Below are positions 1 to 6,148 of a stretch of DNA of 10,002 bases, one piece after another (position 1 is the stretch's first letter; every line of letters starts with the position of its first letter). Source of the DNA: Desulfobulbaceae bacterium (lineage in GTDB: Bacteria; Desulfobacterota; Desulfobulbia; Desulfobulbales; Desulfobulbaceae); assembly GCA_026986885.1 (NCBI GenBank), contig JALSNT010000407.1, positions 1 to 10,002 on the forward strand, given 5' to 3'. Both the position numbers and the translations under genes were made by a program. The notes beneath the pieces are model-generated. The model had not been told where the DNA came from. It saw only the letters and a list, made by a program, of their open reading frames with translations, and searched no databases.

Positions 1-1
1 G

Positions 2-58
2 GTTGCAGGTGAAACCGGCTTTAGATACGCCGCAGGCGGAAATTTTACTGTCATCTGA
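2..58 (+). CDS. Possible 3' end of an upstream gene (partial)
   Basis: The frame starting at base 2 is open from the window edge to a TGA at 56-58 and encodes about 18 residues, ending [13 protein letters not shown]. The Gly-Tyr...Gly-Asn-Phe spacing loosely recalls the last beta-strands of TonB-dependent outer-membrane receptors, which often accompany nickel/cobalt importers. This is a weak resemblance over very few residues. The stretch could equally be untranslated leader of the DUF4198 gene. A stop in another frame (TGA at 10-12) means other reading frames cannot be excluded. Confidence 0.2.
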   Translation, partial: VAGETGFRYAAGGNFTVI

Positions 59-92
59 CTTCTGTCCTCTGTTTACGAAAAAAGGTACCAGA

Positions 93-878
93 ATGAACCT
101 GAAACAACTTGTTACTGTTCTTGCCACCCTGATGTTCACCGTCCTGCCGGAAACGCCGGCTCAGGCCCATTTCGGCATGTTGATTCCAGCAAGGAATACC
201 GTCGATCAACACCAGCGAACATTACACTTTACCATCTCCTTCGGACATCCATTCTCCGGTATTGGTCTGGACATGGAAAAACCCATCCGCTTTTTCGTTG
301 ACCAGGGAGACAAAAAAATTGACCTCACGAAGACGTTGCGCCCAGTGCAGGTCATGGGACATGGTGGCTGGCAGACAGACTATCGTTTCCGCAGACCAGG
401 TATTTATTTCTTTGCCGTTGAACCCAAACCGTACTGGGAAGCAGCGGAAGATATTTATATCAAACATTACACCAAAACCATTGTGTCCGCATTCGGCGCC
501 GATCATGGCTGGAGCCGCCCCATAGGCATGAAGACTGAAATCGTCCCCCTGCTCCGTCCTTTCGGTAATTACAGCGGCAATACGGTGGTCGGCCGGGTTC
601 TTTTTGACGGTAAACCGGTTGCCCGTGCCGAGGTGGAGGTAGAACTCTACAATCAAGGCCGTTTTACCGCCCCAACCCCTTCCCACGAAACCCAGGTTAT
701 TCTCGCCGATGACCGGGGTATCTTTTCTTTTACCTGCCCGCAGCCTGGCTGGTGGGGTTTTGCAGCTCTGCGCCGGGCAAATTACCGGCTCCGTGGCCCC
801 GACAATAAAGAGAAGGCGGTTGAATTGGGGGCCGTACTCTGGCTGTACATGGATCCCTGGCAGCCCACCGGACCATGA
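93..878 (+). CDS. DUF4198 periplasmic protein of a nickel/cobalt ECF importer
   Basis: A 261-residue secreted protein resembling the DUF4198 (NikK/CbiK-like) periplasmic accessory proteins of nickel/cobalt ECF importers. I choose the ATG at 93 because it gives a clean signal peptide: Lys4, a hydrophobic core at residues 6-18, and an AQA cleavage site at 23-25. AAAGGT lies about 8 bases upstream. The mature chain would begin at His26 (HFGMLIP), a pattern typical of DUF4198 proteins, where an N-terminal histidine could help bind metal; that role is inference. The rest looks like beta-sandwich domains, with a carboxypeptidase-regulatory-like segment around residues 160-225 and an ending in the DUF4198-typical GAVLWLYM. 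The stop overlaps the cbiQ start (ATGA at 875-878), so the two are coupled. An upstream start at base 3 (TTG) would bury the signal peptide and is unlikely. Confidence 0.82.
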   Translation: MNLKQLVTVLATLMFTVLPETPAQAHFGMLIPARNTVDQHQRTLHFTISFGHPFSGIGLDMEKPIRFFVDQGDKKIDLTKTLRPVQVMGHGGWQTDYRFRRPGIYFFAVEPKPYWEAAEDIYIKHYTKTIVSAFGADHGWSRPIGMKTEIVPLLRPFGNYSGNTVVGRVLFDGKPVARAEVEVELYNQGRFTAPTPSHETQVILADDRGIFSFTCPQPGWWGFAALRRANYRLRGPDNKEKAVELGAVLWLYMDPWQPTGP

Positions 879-1624
879 TCTCCGAGCCCTTTGCCGGCGG
901 CGATTCCCTGTTGCACCGAACGGATCCGGCCGTCAAAATAGTCAGCGCCATGCTGCTTGCCCTCAGCATAGCCGGCAGTTCCTCTTTCCAGGTCGCAGGC
1001 GCAGGGCTTATCATCGGTATTCTGTTACTTGCCATGGCCCGTTTGCCGGTAAAACCGCTGGGAAAACGATTTGCCGCCGTCAATATCTTCACTCTTCTCC
1101 TCTGGGTTACCCTGCCGTTGACCGGCGGCGGAGAACAAATCATCAATTTTTTTTCTCTACATCTAAGCGGTAAGGGAATAGCGCTTGCCTGGCTGATCAC
1201 CCTGAAAACCAACGCGATTTATCTGATATTGACGGCCTTGATGACGACTTCCACCGTTACCGAAATCGGACATGGGCTGGAACGACTGCACCTGCCGCCA
1301 AAACTGATTCTTCTCCTGTTGACCACCTATCGCTATCTCAGTAGAATCGAACTGGAATACCAAAGGTTACGGCGCTCCGCCACCCTGCGCTGCTTTCACG
1401 GCAGGAGTAATCTGCACACCTACAGAACCTATGGCTATTTGATCGGTATGACCCTTATCCGCAGTTACGAGCGTTCCCGACGGGTCCACCAGGCCATGCT
1501 CATGCGGGGCTTTGACGGTAGTTTTCCTCTCTTAACAAGACAGCGCGCCGGTGGCGGGGATATAGTCCTCCTCGTGGCGTGTGCCCTCCTTTCCCTGTCT
1601 CTTACCCTCTGGACCTTTCTATGA
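875..1624 (+). CDS. cbiQ: CbiQ-type T component of nickel/cobalt ECF transporter
   Basis: The 249-residue transmembrane coupling (T) subunit of an energy-coupling-factor transporter. It links the ATPase to the metal-binding CbiM/NikM subunit in the inner membrane. Hydrophobic segments lie near residues 24-38, 42-56, 70-82, 98-120, 143-152 and 231-248. The cytoplasmic coupling-helix motifs are visible: RLRRSAT at 164-170 and the family-typical [10 protein letters not shown] ending at 215, preceded by RSYERSRRV. Length matches the CbiQ family. It overlaps the preceding gene by ATGA and the following ATPase gene by ATGA (1621-1624), so all three are translationally coupled. Whether the substrate is nickel or cobalt cannot be decided from this subunit. 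No cobalamin biosynthesis genes are in view, and in sulfate-reducer-like bacteria nickel for hydrogenases is equally plausible. Confidence 0.92.
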   Translation: MISEPFAGGDSLLHRTDPAVKIVSAMLLALSIAGSSSFQVAGAGLIIGILLLAMARLPVKPLGKRFAAVNIFTLLLWVTLPLTGGGEQIINFFSLHLSGKGIALAWLITLKTNAIYLILTALMTTSTVTEIGHGLERLHLPPKLILLLLTTYRYLSRIELEYQRLRRSATLRCFHGRSNLHTYRTYGYLIGMTLIRSYERSRRVHQAMLMRGFDGSFPLLTRQRAGGGDIVLLVACALLSLSLTLWTFL

Positions 1625-2376
1625 AAGTCGATAATTCCGCAATCCATGGCCGACAGGCAGTGATTGAGCTGCACAACATCACATACAGGTATCCAGGCAG
1701 TCGGCACGATGTTTTTTCCCACCTTAATTTACAGGTGGGCCGGGATAAAATCGCCCTGCTGGGGGACAATGGGTCGGGAAAGACAACCCTGCTGCAGATC
1801 ATTGTGGGACTATTGCAGCCAACCCACGGAGAGGTGTATTTTAATGGCCGCCTCATGCGGCAGGAAAAAGATTTTTTTCCCCTGCGCCGCAAAATCGGCA
1901 TGCTCTTCCAGCATGCCGATGATCAGTTGTTCTGCCCGTCAGTGCTGGATGACGTGGCCTTCGGCCCGCTGAATCTCGGTCGTTCAAGGGAAGAAGCCAT
2001 GGAAATCAGCCTGCAGACACTGCAACGTATCGGACTGCAGGGCTACGAAGACCGGATTACCCACCGGCTCTCCGGCGGAGAAAAACGGTTGGTCGCCCTG
2101 GCCACCGTACTGGCAATGGAACCTACGCTTCTTCTGATGGATGAGCCGACCAACGATCTGGACCATGATGCCAGGGCACGACTCCTGGAGATCCTTGCCG
2201 GTCTTGATATGTCCTTTGTCCTTATCTCCCATGACTGGGATTTTCTTGCCCGCCTGTGTACCACCTTTTACGCCCTTGAACACGGACACCTGCACAAAAG
2301 TGAAACCCTTGCAATCCACCGCCACAGCCATGCCCATCCCCTGGGTGAGCAGGGCCATCATCACTCAATGCCATAG
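1621..2376 (+). CDS. cbiO: CbiO-type ATPase of nickel/cobalt ECF transporter with His-rich tail
   Basis: A 251-residue ABC ATPase that energises metal import through CbiQ. Every catalytic motif is present: Walker A GDNGSGKTT at 48-56, Q-loop in FQHADDQLF, signature LSGGEKR at 150-156, Walker B LLLMDEP at 170-176 followed by the D-loop, and switch histidine in SHDW (His204). The ATG at 1621 overlaps the cbiQ stop. An in-frame GTG 42 bases upstream (1579) lies inside cbiQ and is less likely. The last 19 residues (233-251) carry seven histidines, in the clusters HRHSHAH and HHH. This is a probable metal-binding tail and supports a Ni/Co (possibly Zn) substrate; a role in sensing or storage is inference. 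The 3' end overlaps the convergent dgkA by 12 bases, leaving no room for a separate terminator. Confidence 0.92.
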   Translation: MKVDNSAIHGRQAVIELHNITYRYPGSRHDVFSHLNLQVGRDKIALLGDNGSGKTTLLQIIVGLLQPTHGEVYFNGRLMRQEKDFFPLRRKIGMLFQHADDQLFCPSVLDDVAFGPLNLGRSREEAMEISLQTLQRIGLQGYEDRITHRLSGGEKRLVALATVLAMEPTLLLMDEPTNDLDHDARARLLEILAGLDMSFVLISHDWDFLARLCTTFYALEHGHLHKSETLAIHRHSHAHPLGEQGHHHSMP

Positions 2377-2736
2377 CACCAGAATCCAGGTAATACCGGC
2401 ACCGCAGAGTGCCAATGCCACTGCCGTGGACCCTAAATCCTTGGCTGCCCCGGATAATGCATGCTCTTCGGAGCTGATACGATCAACAACACATTCAATG
2501 GCCGAATTAACGACCTCCATCAGCAGAATCAAGAGCAGGGAACCGACAAGTAATGCACGTTCACAGCCATTATCACCTAAAAATACGGCAAGAGGGGCAC
2601 CGATGAGAAACAGTAACATCTCCTGACGAAAGGCCTCTTCATTCTTCCAGATAAAGAGCAGGCCATTCAAGGAACACAAGGCGGCATTACGCAGACGGGC
2701 CAGGCCGATGCCGTTTTTTTTGGGACGGATAGTCAT
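2365..2736 (-). CDS. dgkA: Diacylglycerol/undecaprenol kinase
   Basis: A 123-residue integral membrane kinase of the DgkA family. It phosphorylates diacylglycerol (in Gram-negatives, to recycle lipid from membrane-derived oligosaccharide or LPS decoration) or undecaprenol. The diagnostic segment is complete: EVVNSAIECVVDR at 74-86, then HALSGAAKDLGSTAVA. This includes Glu74, Asn77, Glu81, Lys99 and Asp100, matching the catalytic/ATP-site residues of the E. coli enzyme. Three hydrophobic helices (about 40-53, 61-80 and 104-121) follow an amphipathic N-terminus, the usual trimeric fold. The ATG at 2736 is preceded by AAGGA about 10 bases upstream. The gene appears monocistronic, and its last four codons lie inside the 3' end of cbiO on the other strand. 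Confidence 0.93.
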   Translation of the reverse strand: MTIRPKKNGIGLARLRNAALCSLNGLLFIWKNEEAFRQEMLLFLIGAPLAVFLGDNGCERALLVGSLLLILLMEVVNSAIECVVDRISSEEHALSGAAKDLGSTAVALALCGAGITWILVLWH

Positions 2737-2966
2737 AAATTATTTTTCCTTAAACCAACATATCCAAAGGATTGCACCCACGGCGCAGTATGCCGCCGAT
2801 CGATATTTTTCCAACACCGTCAACTGTAGCGGATTATCACGATGGAATAAACAAATTCTCGGTAAACTTGTATTTTTTTGTTGAACTCTCGGGGTAACCA
2901 ATGGTAAGCTCCATCACCATGTGGTAGTTGTACGCATATACACAACAATTCAACCGGTTATCAAAA
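2737..2966. other. Divergent intergenic region between dgkA and the HTH gene
   Basis: This 230-base AT-rich stretch must carry the leftward dgkA promoter and the rightward promoter for the HTH gene. On the minus strand, TTGACG (complement of about 2814-2819) is a fair -35, but no matching -10 is found at normal spacing. On the plus strand TTGAAC at 2882-2887 has only a poor -10 partner. I see no convincing operator, terminator or small gene here. Confidence 0.4.
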
Positions 2967-3341
2967 ATGGACAAGGCAACCTTTGCAAAGGCCCGGGCCA
3001 AGCTCGAAAGAACCCAGAAAGAACTGGCAATACTACTTGGTGTTTCCTTAAAGGCGGTGCAAAGTTACGAGCAGGGATGGCGCTCTGTTCCTCTGCATGT
3101 GGAACGTCAACTTTATTTTCTGCTGGCCAACCGAAGGGATGGAACGAAAAAAAAGAAAAAAAACTGCTGGAAAGAAAAAAAATGTCACTTGAAAAAAACC
3201 TGTCCGGCGTGGGAGTTTCAGGCTGGTCACCTCTGCTGGTTTCTCAGCGGCACTAAATGTGAGTGCACGGCAGAGACTATTGATTGGAAAGACAAGATGA
3301 AAACCTGTCGTCAGTGCGATGTCCTTTCCTCTCTCATCTGA
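2967..3341 (+). CDS. XRE-type HTH protein with C-terminal cysteine-rich (two-CW-like) domain
   Basis: A 124-residue protein read from the ATG at 2967. An in-frame TTG at 2928 would add 13 residues, and neither start has a good ribosome site. Residues 5-40 form an XRE-like helix-turn-helix (RTQKELAILLGVSLKAVQSYEQGW), shorter than a full Cro/CI domain. A lysine-rich linker (61-72) follows. The C-terminus holds eight cysteines at 67, 73, 79, 90, 98, 100, 114 and 117, with Cys-Trp pairs at 67-68 and 90-91. This resembles the cysteine-rich 'two-CW' domain of deltaproteobacterial sensor proteins. A metal- or redox-responsive regulator is the natural inference, but ligand and targets are unknown. 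The linker is encoded by three runs of eight A residues (3147-3182). It stands alone between divergent dgkA and a repeat-bearing spacer. Confidence 0.75.
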   Translation: MDKATFAKARAKLERTQKELAILLGVSLKAVQSYEQGWRSVPLHVERQLYFLLANRRDGTKKKKKNCWKEKKCHLKKTCPAWEFQAGHLCWFLSGTKCECTAETIDWKDKMKTCRQCDVLSSLI

Positions 3342-3420
3342 TAAGGATACCACAAATTTTTCCTTTTCCAGATGCCGGTTTTCAAAAGCCCTACGCCGTG
3401 ATAGTATAACCTTTATTAAG

Positions 3421-3444
3421 CCTGAATTGGGCGTTTCACCCAAT
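3421..3444 (+). repeat. Intergenic palindromic repeat, copy A
   Basis: This hairpin-forming element lies in the 283-base spacer between the HTH gene and mnmA. ATTGGG (3426-3431) pairs perfectly with CCCAAT (3439-3444) around the loop CGTTTCA. Bases 3421-3443 match the complement of 6067-6089 at 19 of 23 positions. One pair of differences is compensatory: the G-C pair 3430/3440 is A-T in the other copy. The shared AGTCTC sits further downstream in both (3458-3463 here), at different distances. No T-run follows the stem, so it is not a standard terminator. It is probably a member of a dispersed REP-like family. Confidence 0.55.
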
Positions 3445-3566
3445 CTGCAGGCCTCGGAGTCTCGTTCCTCGCTTACCGGCGCTGTCCCGTATAGGCTTAA
3501 CTACGATGAAACGGCACAAAACCTGCAGCTTGGGGCGAAATGAAAATCGCTCCATTCAGGTTAAGG

Positions 3567-3572
3567 TATAAT
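3567..3572 (+). promoter_or_regulatory. Probable -10 box of the mnmA-mtaB promoter
   Basis: A perfect TATAAT lies 52 bases before the mnmA start codon, giving a leader of about 45 bases. The region 16-18 bases upstream (around 3543-3550) has no good TTGACA match, and there is no extended -10 TG, so promoter strength is uncertain. Confidence 0.45.
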
Positions 3573-3624
3573 CCGATAACGGTCTTTTCTTTTTTCTCCA
3601 TCATCCTTACCTTTTTTTGTACGC

Positions 3625-4677
3625 ATGACGACCGGCAAAGTGGGCGTCGCCCTGAGCGGCGGCGTAGATTCAACCGTGGCCACTCTGCTCCTGCAAAGGC
3701 AGGGCTGCGAGGTGCACGGTTTTTTTATGGAACTGCCGCTCACTGATCGAAAGCAGCAGATACAAAGAGTGCGGGCAACGGCGCAATCTCTCCACGTCCC
3801 CCTGCAGCTTGTCGACATGCAGGAGCTGTTTTCCAGCACCATCATCAAACAGTTTATCACTGCCTATGCCGGCGGCTTGACGCCTAATCCCTGTGTCCTT
3901 TGTAACGCCGCCATGAAATTCGGTGCCCTGCTCGAATACATGATGCAACAGGGGATGGATAAGATGGCCACCGGACACTATGCCAGGCTCATAGCGAATG
4001 CAGGCGGTAACAACCGACTCCTTAGAGGTCTTGATGCCGGCAAAGATCAGTCCTATTTTCTCTGCCGCCTTACCCAACGGCAGCTCTCCCATACCCTCTT
4101 CCCGCTGGGATCATGGAAAAAAAAGGATGTCATTACCCAGGCACAGAAAAATGGTCTGGCCGTGCACACCGATAACGAAAGCCAGGATGTCTGTTTTCTG
4201 GCAACCGGCTTGCAGCAATTTCTCAAAGAGCATGGGGTTGCAGAACAAGCGGGCGAGATATGTACATCCCGGGGCCGTGTCCTGGGCCGACATGCCGGAA
4301 TAAGTCATTATACGGTCGGCCAGCGACGTGGTCTCGGCCTGCCTGACGCCACTCCCTGGTATGTGATTGCAATTGACCCGAAGGAAAACCGAATTATTGT
4401 CGGTAAAAATGAGGAACTTTTCCAACGGCATGTTCTCATCCGGGACCTGCACTGGTTGATCAGTGAACCGGTGCTTCCCTGGCAGGGACAGGTTCAACTC
4501 CGTTCCCGTCATCATGCTGCCGCCGCCCGTCTTATCCAAAAAAACGAGACAACCTGGGAAATATTATTCAGTGAACCACAACGGGCCATCACTCCCGGCC
4601 AGTTTGCCGTCCTCTATGAAAGGGACCAGGTAGCAGGCAGCGGAATTATTCTCTCTCAACAATCTTGCCGCCCATGA
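3625..4677 (+). CDS. mnmA: tRNA-specific 2-thiouridylase MnmA
   Basis: A 350-residue cytoplasmic enzyme that adenylates U34 of Lys, Glu and Gln tRNAs and replaces its 2-oxygen with sulfur relayed from a cysteine desulfurase. The PP-loop SGGVDS is at 11-16. The catalytic cysteines are Cys93 in NPCVLCN and Cys190 in SQDVCFL; their 97-residue separation equals that of Cys102/Cys199 in E. coli. TGHYAR (116-121), GKDQSYFL (139-146) and the VGQRRGLG motif of the central domain are also present, followed by the C-terminal beta-barrel. Length is normal for the family. The ATG at 3625 is the first possible start in frame. No clear Shine-Dalgarno precedes it, as the upstream bases are T-rich. It overlaps mtaB by ATGA, placing two tRNA sulfur-insertion enzymes in one operon. 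Confidence 0.96.
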   Translation: MTTGKVGVALSGGVDSTVATLLLQRQGCEVHGFFMELPLTDRKQQIQRVRATAQSLHVPLQLVDMQELFSSTIIKQFITAYAGGLTPNPCVLCNAAMKFGALLEYMMQQGMDKMATGHYARLIANAGGNNRLLRGLDAGKDQSYFLCRLTQRQLSHTLFPLGSWKKKDVITQAQKNGLAVHTDNESQDVCFLATGLQQFLKEHGVAEQAGEICTSRGRVLGRHAGISHYTVGQRRGLGLPDATPWYVIAIDPKENRIIVGKNEELFQRHVLIRDLHWLISEPVLPWQGQVQLRSRHHAAAARLIQKNETTWEILFSEPQRAITPGQFAVLYERDQVAGSGIILSQQSCRP

Positions 4678-6002
4678 AAAAAACCATCGCCGTCACCACC
4701 CTGGGCTGCAAGGTAAATCAGTTTGAGTCCGCTTCCTTTATCACCGGCTTTACCGATGCCGGCCATGAGATTGTTCCCTTTTCCGGTCCGGCGGATGTCT
4801 ACGTCATCAATACCTGTGGCGTCACCGCCAGGGCCGGGCAGCAATCCAGACAACTCGTACGACGGGCCATCCGCACCAATCCTGAAGCCCGGATTATCGT
4901 TACCGGCTGTTACGCCCAGATCGCCGCCGAGCAGCTTGTGGAGATCTCCGACAGGCAGATATGTATCATCGGCAATGGTAACAAGCACCTGCTGGTGGCA
5001 ACAGCGCTGAAAAAAAACCTTCCCGAATTGACCATGTTGACGGGCAATATCGGTTTACAAAAAGAAATCTGCAGGCTGCCGGTTCGGCGTTTTCGGGGCC
5101 GGACCCGTTGTTATCTTCGTATCCAGGACGGCTGCAATAACTTCTGTTCCTATTGTATCGTCCCCTACAGTCGCGGCCGAAGCAGATCCCTGCCGAAAGC
5201 AGCAGTGCTTGAACAGGGCGAACTCTTCAGGGAGCAGGGATACCGGGAAATGGTCATTACCGGTATCAATGTGGGAAAATACGGCCTTGACCTTCAAGAG
5301 GGACAGGATATTTACAGCCTGCTGGATGCCCTTTGTTGCAATTTTCCGGATATGCGTATCCGGTTGAGCTCCATCGAACCCACCGAGGTCAACGAACAAC
5401 TGTTGACGACCATCGCCCAACATGCCAACTTCATGCCCCACCTTCATATTCCATTGCAAAGCGGGGATGACCGTATTCTCGCCCGCATGAACCGACGTTA
5501 TACCGCAGAAGTCTTTGTCGGGGTCATCGGCAAAATCGCCGCCGCCTTTCCCCATGCCGCCATCGGCTGTGATGTACTGGCCGGATTTCCAGGAGAGGAC
5601 GAAGCGGCCGCCGAGAATACCTATCGCCTGCTCCAGGGCCTGCCGGTCAGCTATCTCCACGTATTCCCTTACTCTGCCCGCCCCGGAACTCCTGCCGCCT
5701 CAATGGCGAATCAAATTAATGGAAAAATAAAAAACAAACGGGTTCGCCGGTTGCGCCGACTTGATCAGGAAAAACGGCAATCTTTTTACCGGCGGCAACT
5801 GGGCACCAGCCATGGGGTACTGGTAGAACGAAGAAACAACAAAAACGGTCTTCTACAGGGATTTACTGAAAATTATATTCCCGTTCACTTTGCAGGAGCC
5901 ACCAGCTTAATCCGGCAGGTAGTCCGTGTCAGGTTTGATGAAATTAAGGATAAGCAACCGATAGCCCACCTTGAAAAGGATCAGGGGAAAAATGAACCAT
6001 GA
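4674..6002 (+). CDS. mtaB: tRNA t6A37 methylthiotransferase MtaB
   Basis: A 442-residue radical-SAM methylthiotransferase that converts N6-threonylcarbamoyladenosine at position 37 into its 2-methylthio derivative. The N-terminal UPF0004 domain carries the auxiliary-cluster cysteines Cys12 (TTLGCKVNQ), Cys48 (NTCGVT) and Cys79 (TGCYAQ). The radical-SAM cluster is Cys154, Cys158 and Cys161 in DGCNNFCSYCIVPYSRG. HIPLQSGDD and GFPGE are typical of the MiaB/RimO/MtaB group, and the C-terminal stretch from about residue 375 fits a TRAM RNA-binding domain. TLGCKVNQ and YLRIQDGCNNFC favour MtaB over MiaB. I choose the ATG at 4674, which overlaps the mnmA stop (ATGA); a TTG at 4665 would add three residues. 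Both enzymes act on the anticodon loop and use sulfur, so co-expression makes sense. Confidence 0.93.
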   Translation: MKKTIAVTTLGCKVNQFESASFITGFTDAGHEIVPFSGPADVYVINTCGVTARAGQQSRQLVRRAIRTNPEARIIVTGCYAQIAAEQLVEISDRQICIIGNGNKHLLVATALKKNLPELTMLTGNIGLQKEICRLPVRRFRGRTRCYLRIQDGCNNFCSYCIVPYSRGRSRSLPKAAVLEQGELFREQGYREMVITGINVGKYGLDLQEGQDIYSLLDALCCNFPDMRIRLSSIEPTEVNEQLLTTIAQHANFMPHLHIPLQSGDDRILARMNRRYTAEVFVGVIGKIAAAFPHAAIGCDVLAGFPGEDEAAAENTYRLLQGLPVSYLHVFPYSARPGTPAASMANQINGKIKNKRVRRLRRLDQEKRQSFYRRQLGTSHGVLVERRNNKNGLLQGFTENYIPVHFAGATSLIRQVVRVRFDEIKDKQPIAHLEKDQGKNEP

Positions 6003-6042
6003 CTGACTTGAGTTCTTGGACGGAACCTTGTACATTGATCTT

Positions 6043-6100
6043 AATTGAGCGAAGCTGAGACTATGAATGAGTGAAACGCTCAATTTAGGATTGAGCATCC
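6043..6100 (-). repeat. Intergenic palindromic repeat, copy B, with alternative stems
   Basis: This element lies in the 146-base gap between mtaB and cinA. The core 6067-6089 is the inverted, diverged counterpart of 3421-3443 (19 of 23 bases). Besides the short hairpin around TGAAACG, AATTGAGCG (6043-6051) is perfectly complementary to CGCTCAATT (6077-6085), and GGAT/ATCC (6088-6091/6097-6100) can close a third small stem. The 9-bp stem and the core hairpin share CGCTC and cannot form together. No T-run follows, so it is not a classical terminator. The gap otherwise shows no clear promoter. Confidence 0.5.
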
Positions 6101-6148
6101 CTTGTTTATTCATTATCCACGATACCTTTTTTCCAAAAGGGCCCTGGC

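Noticed and set aside
2928..2966. TTG start for the HTH protein adding 13 residues
   Set aside because: The extra residues are outside the HTH domain and no ribosome site supports the TTG. The ATG is preferred, though it too lacks a good site.
3445..3526. Inverted pair CTGCAGG (3445-3451) and CCTGCAG (3520-3526) flanking 68 bases, considered as a structured RNA or riboswitch before mnmA
   Set aside because: The arms contain a self-complementary 6-mer, so the match is weak. The likely mnmA promoter lies downstream of it, and no known riboswitch consensus is recognisable.
3319..3543. A 74-codon frame spanning the end of the HTH gene and the mnmA spacer
   Set aside because: It runs across the palindromic repeat, overlaps the HTH gene end, and has no ribosome site. 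The translation shows no domain, so I treat the spacer as non-coding.
3656..3672. GC-rich start region of mnmA considered as a regulatory hairpin
   Set aside because: The bases encode the invariant SGGVDS loop, which explains the composition.
5907..6113. A 68-codon minus-strand frame over the end of mtaB and the spacer
   Set aside because: It is antisense to mtaB and its start lies in the palindromic repeat copy B; it is most likely a chance frame within a repeat.
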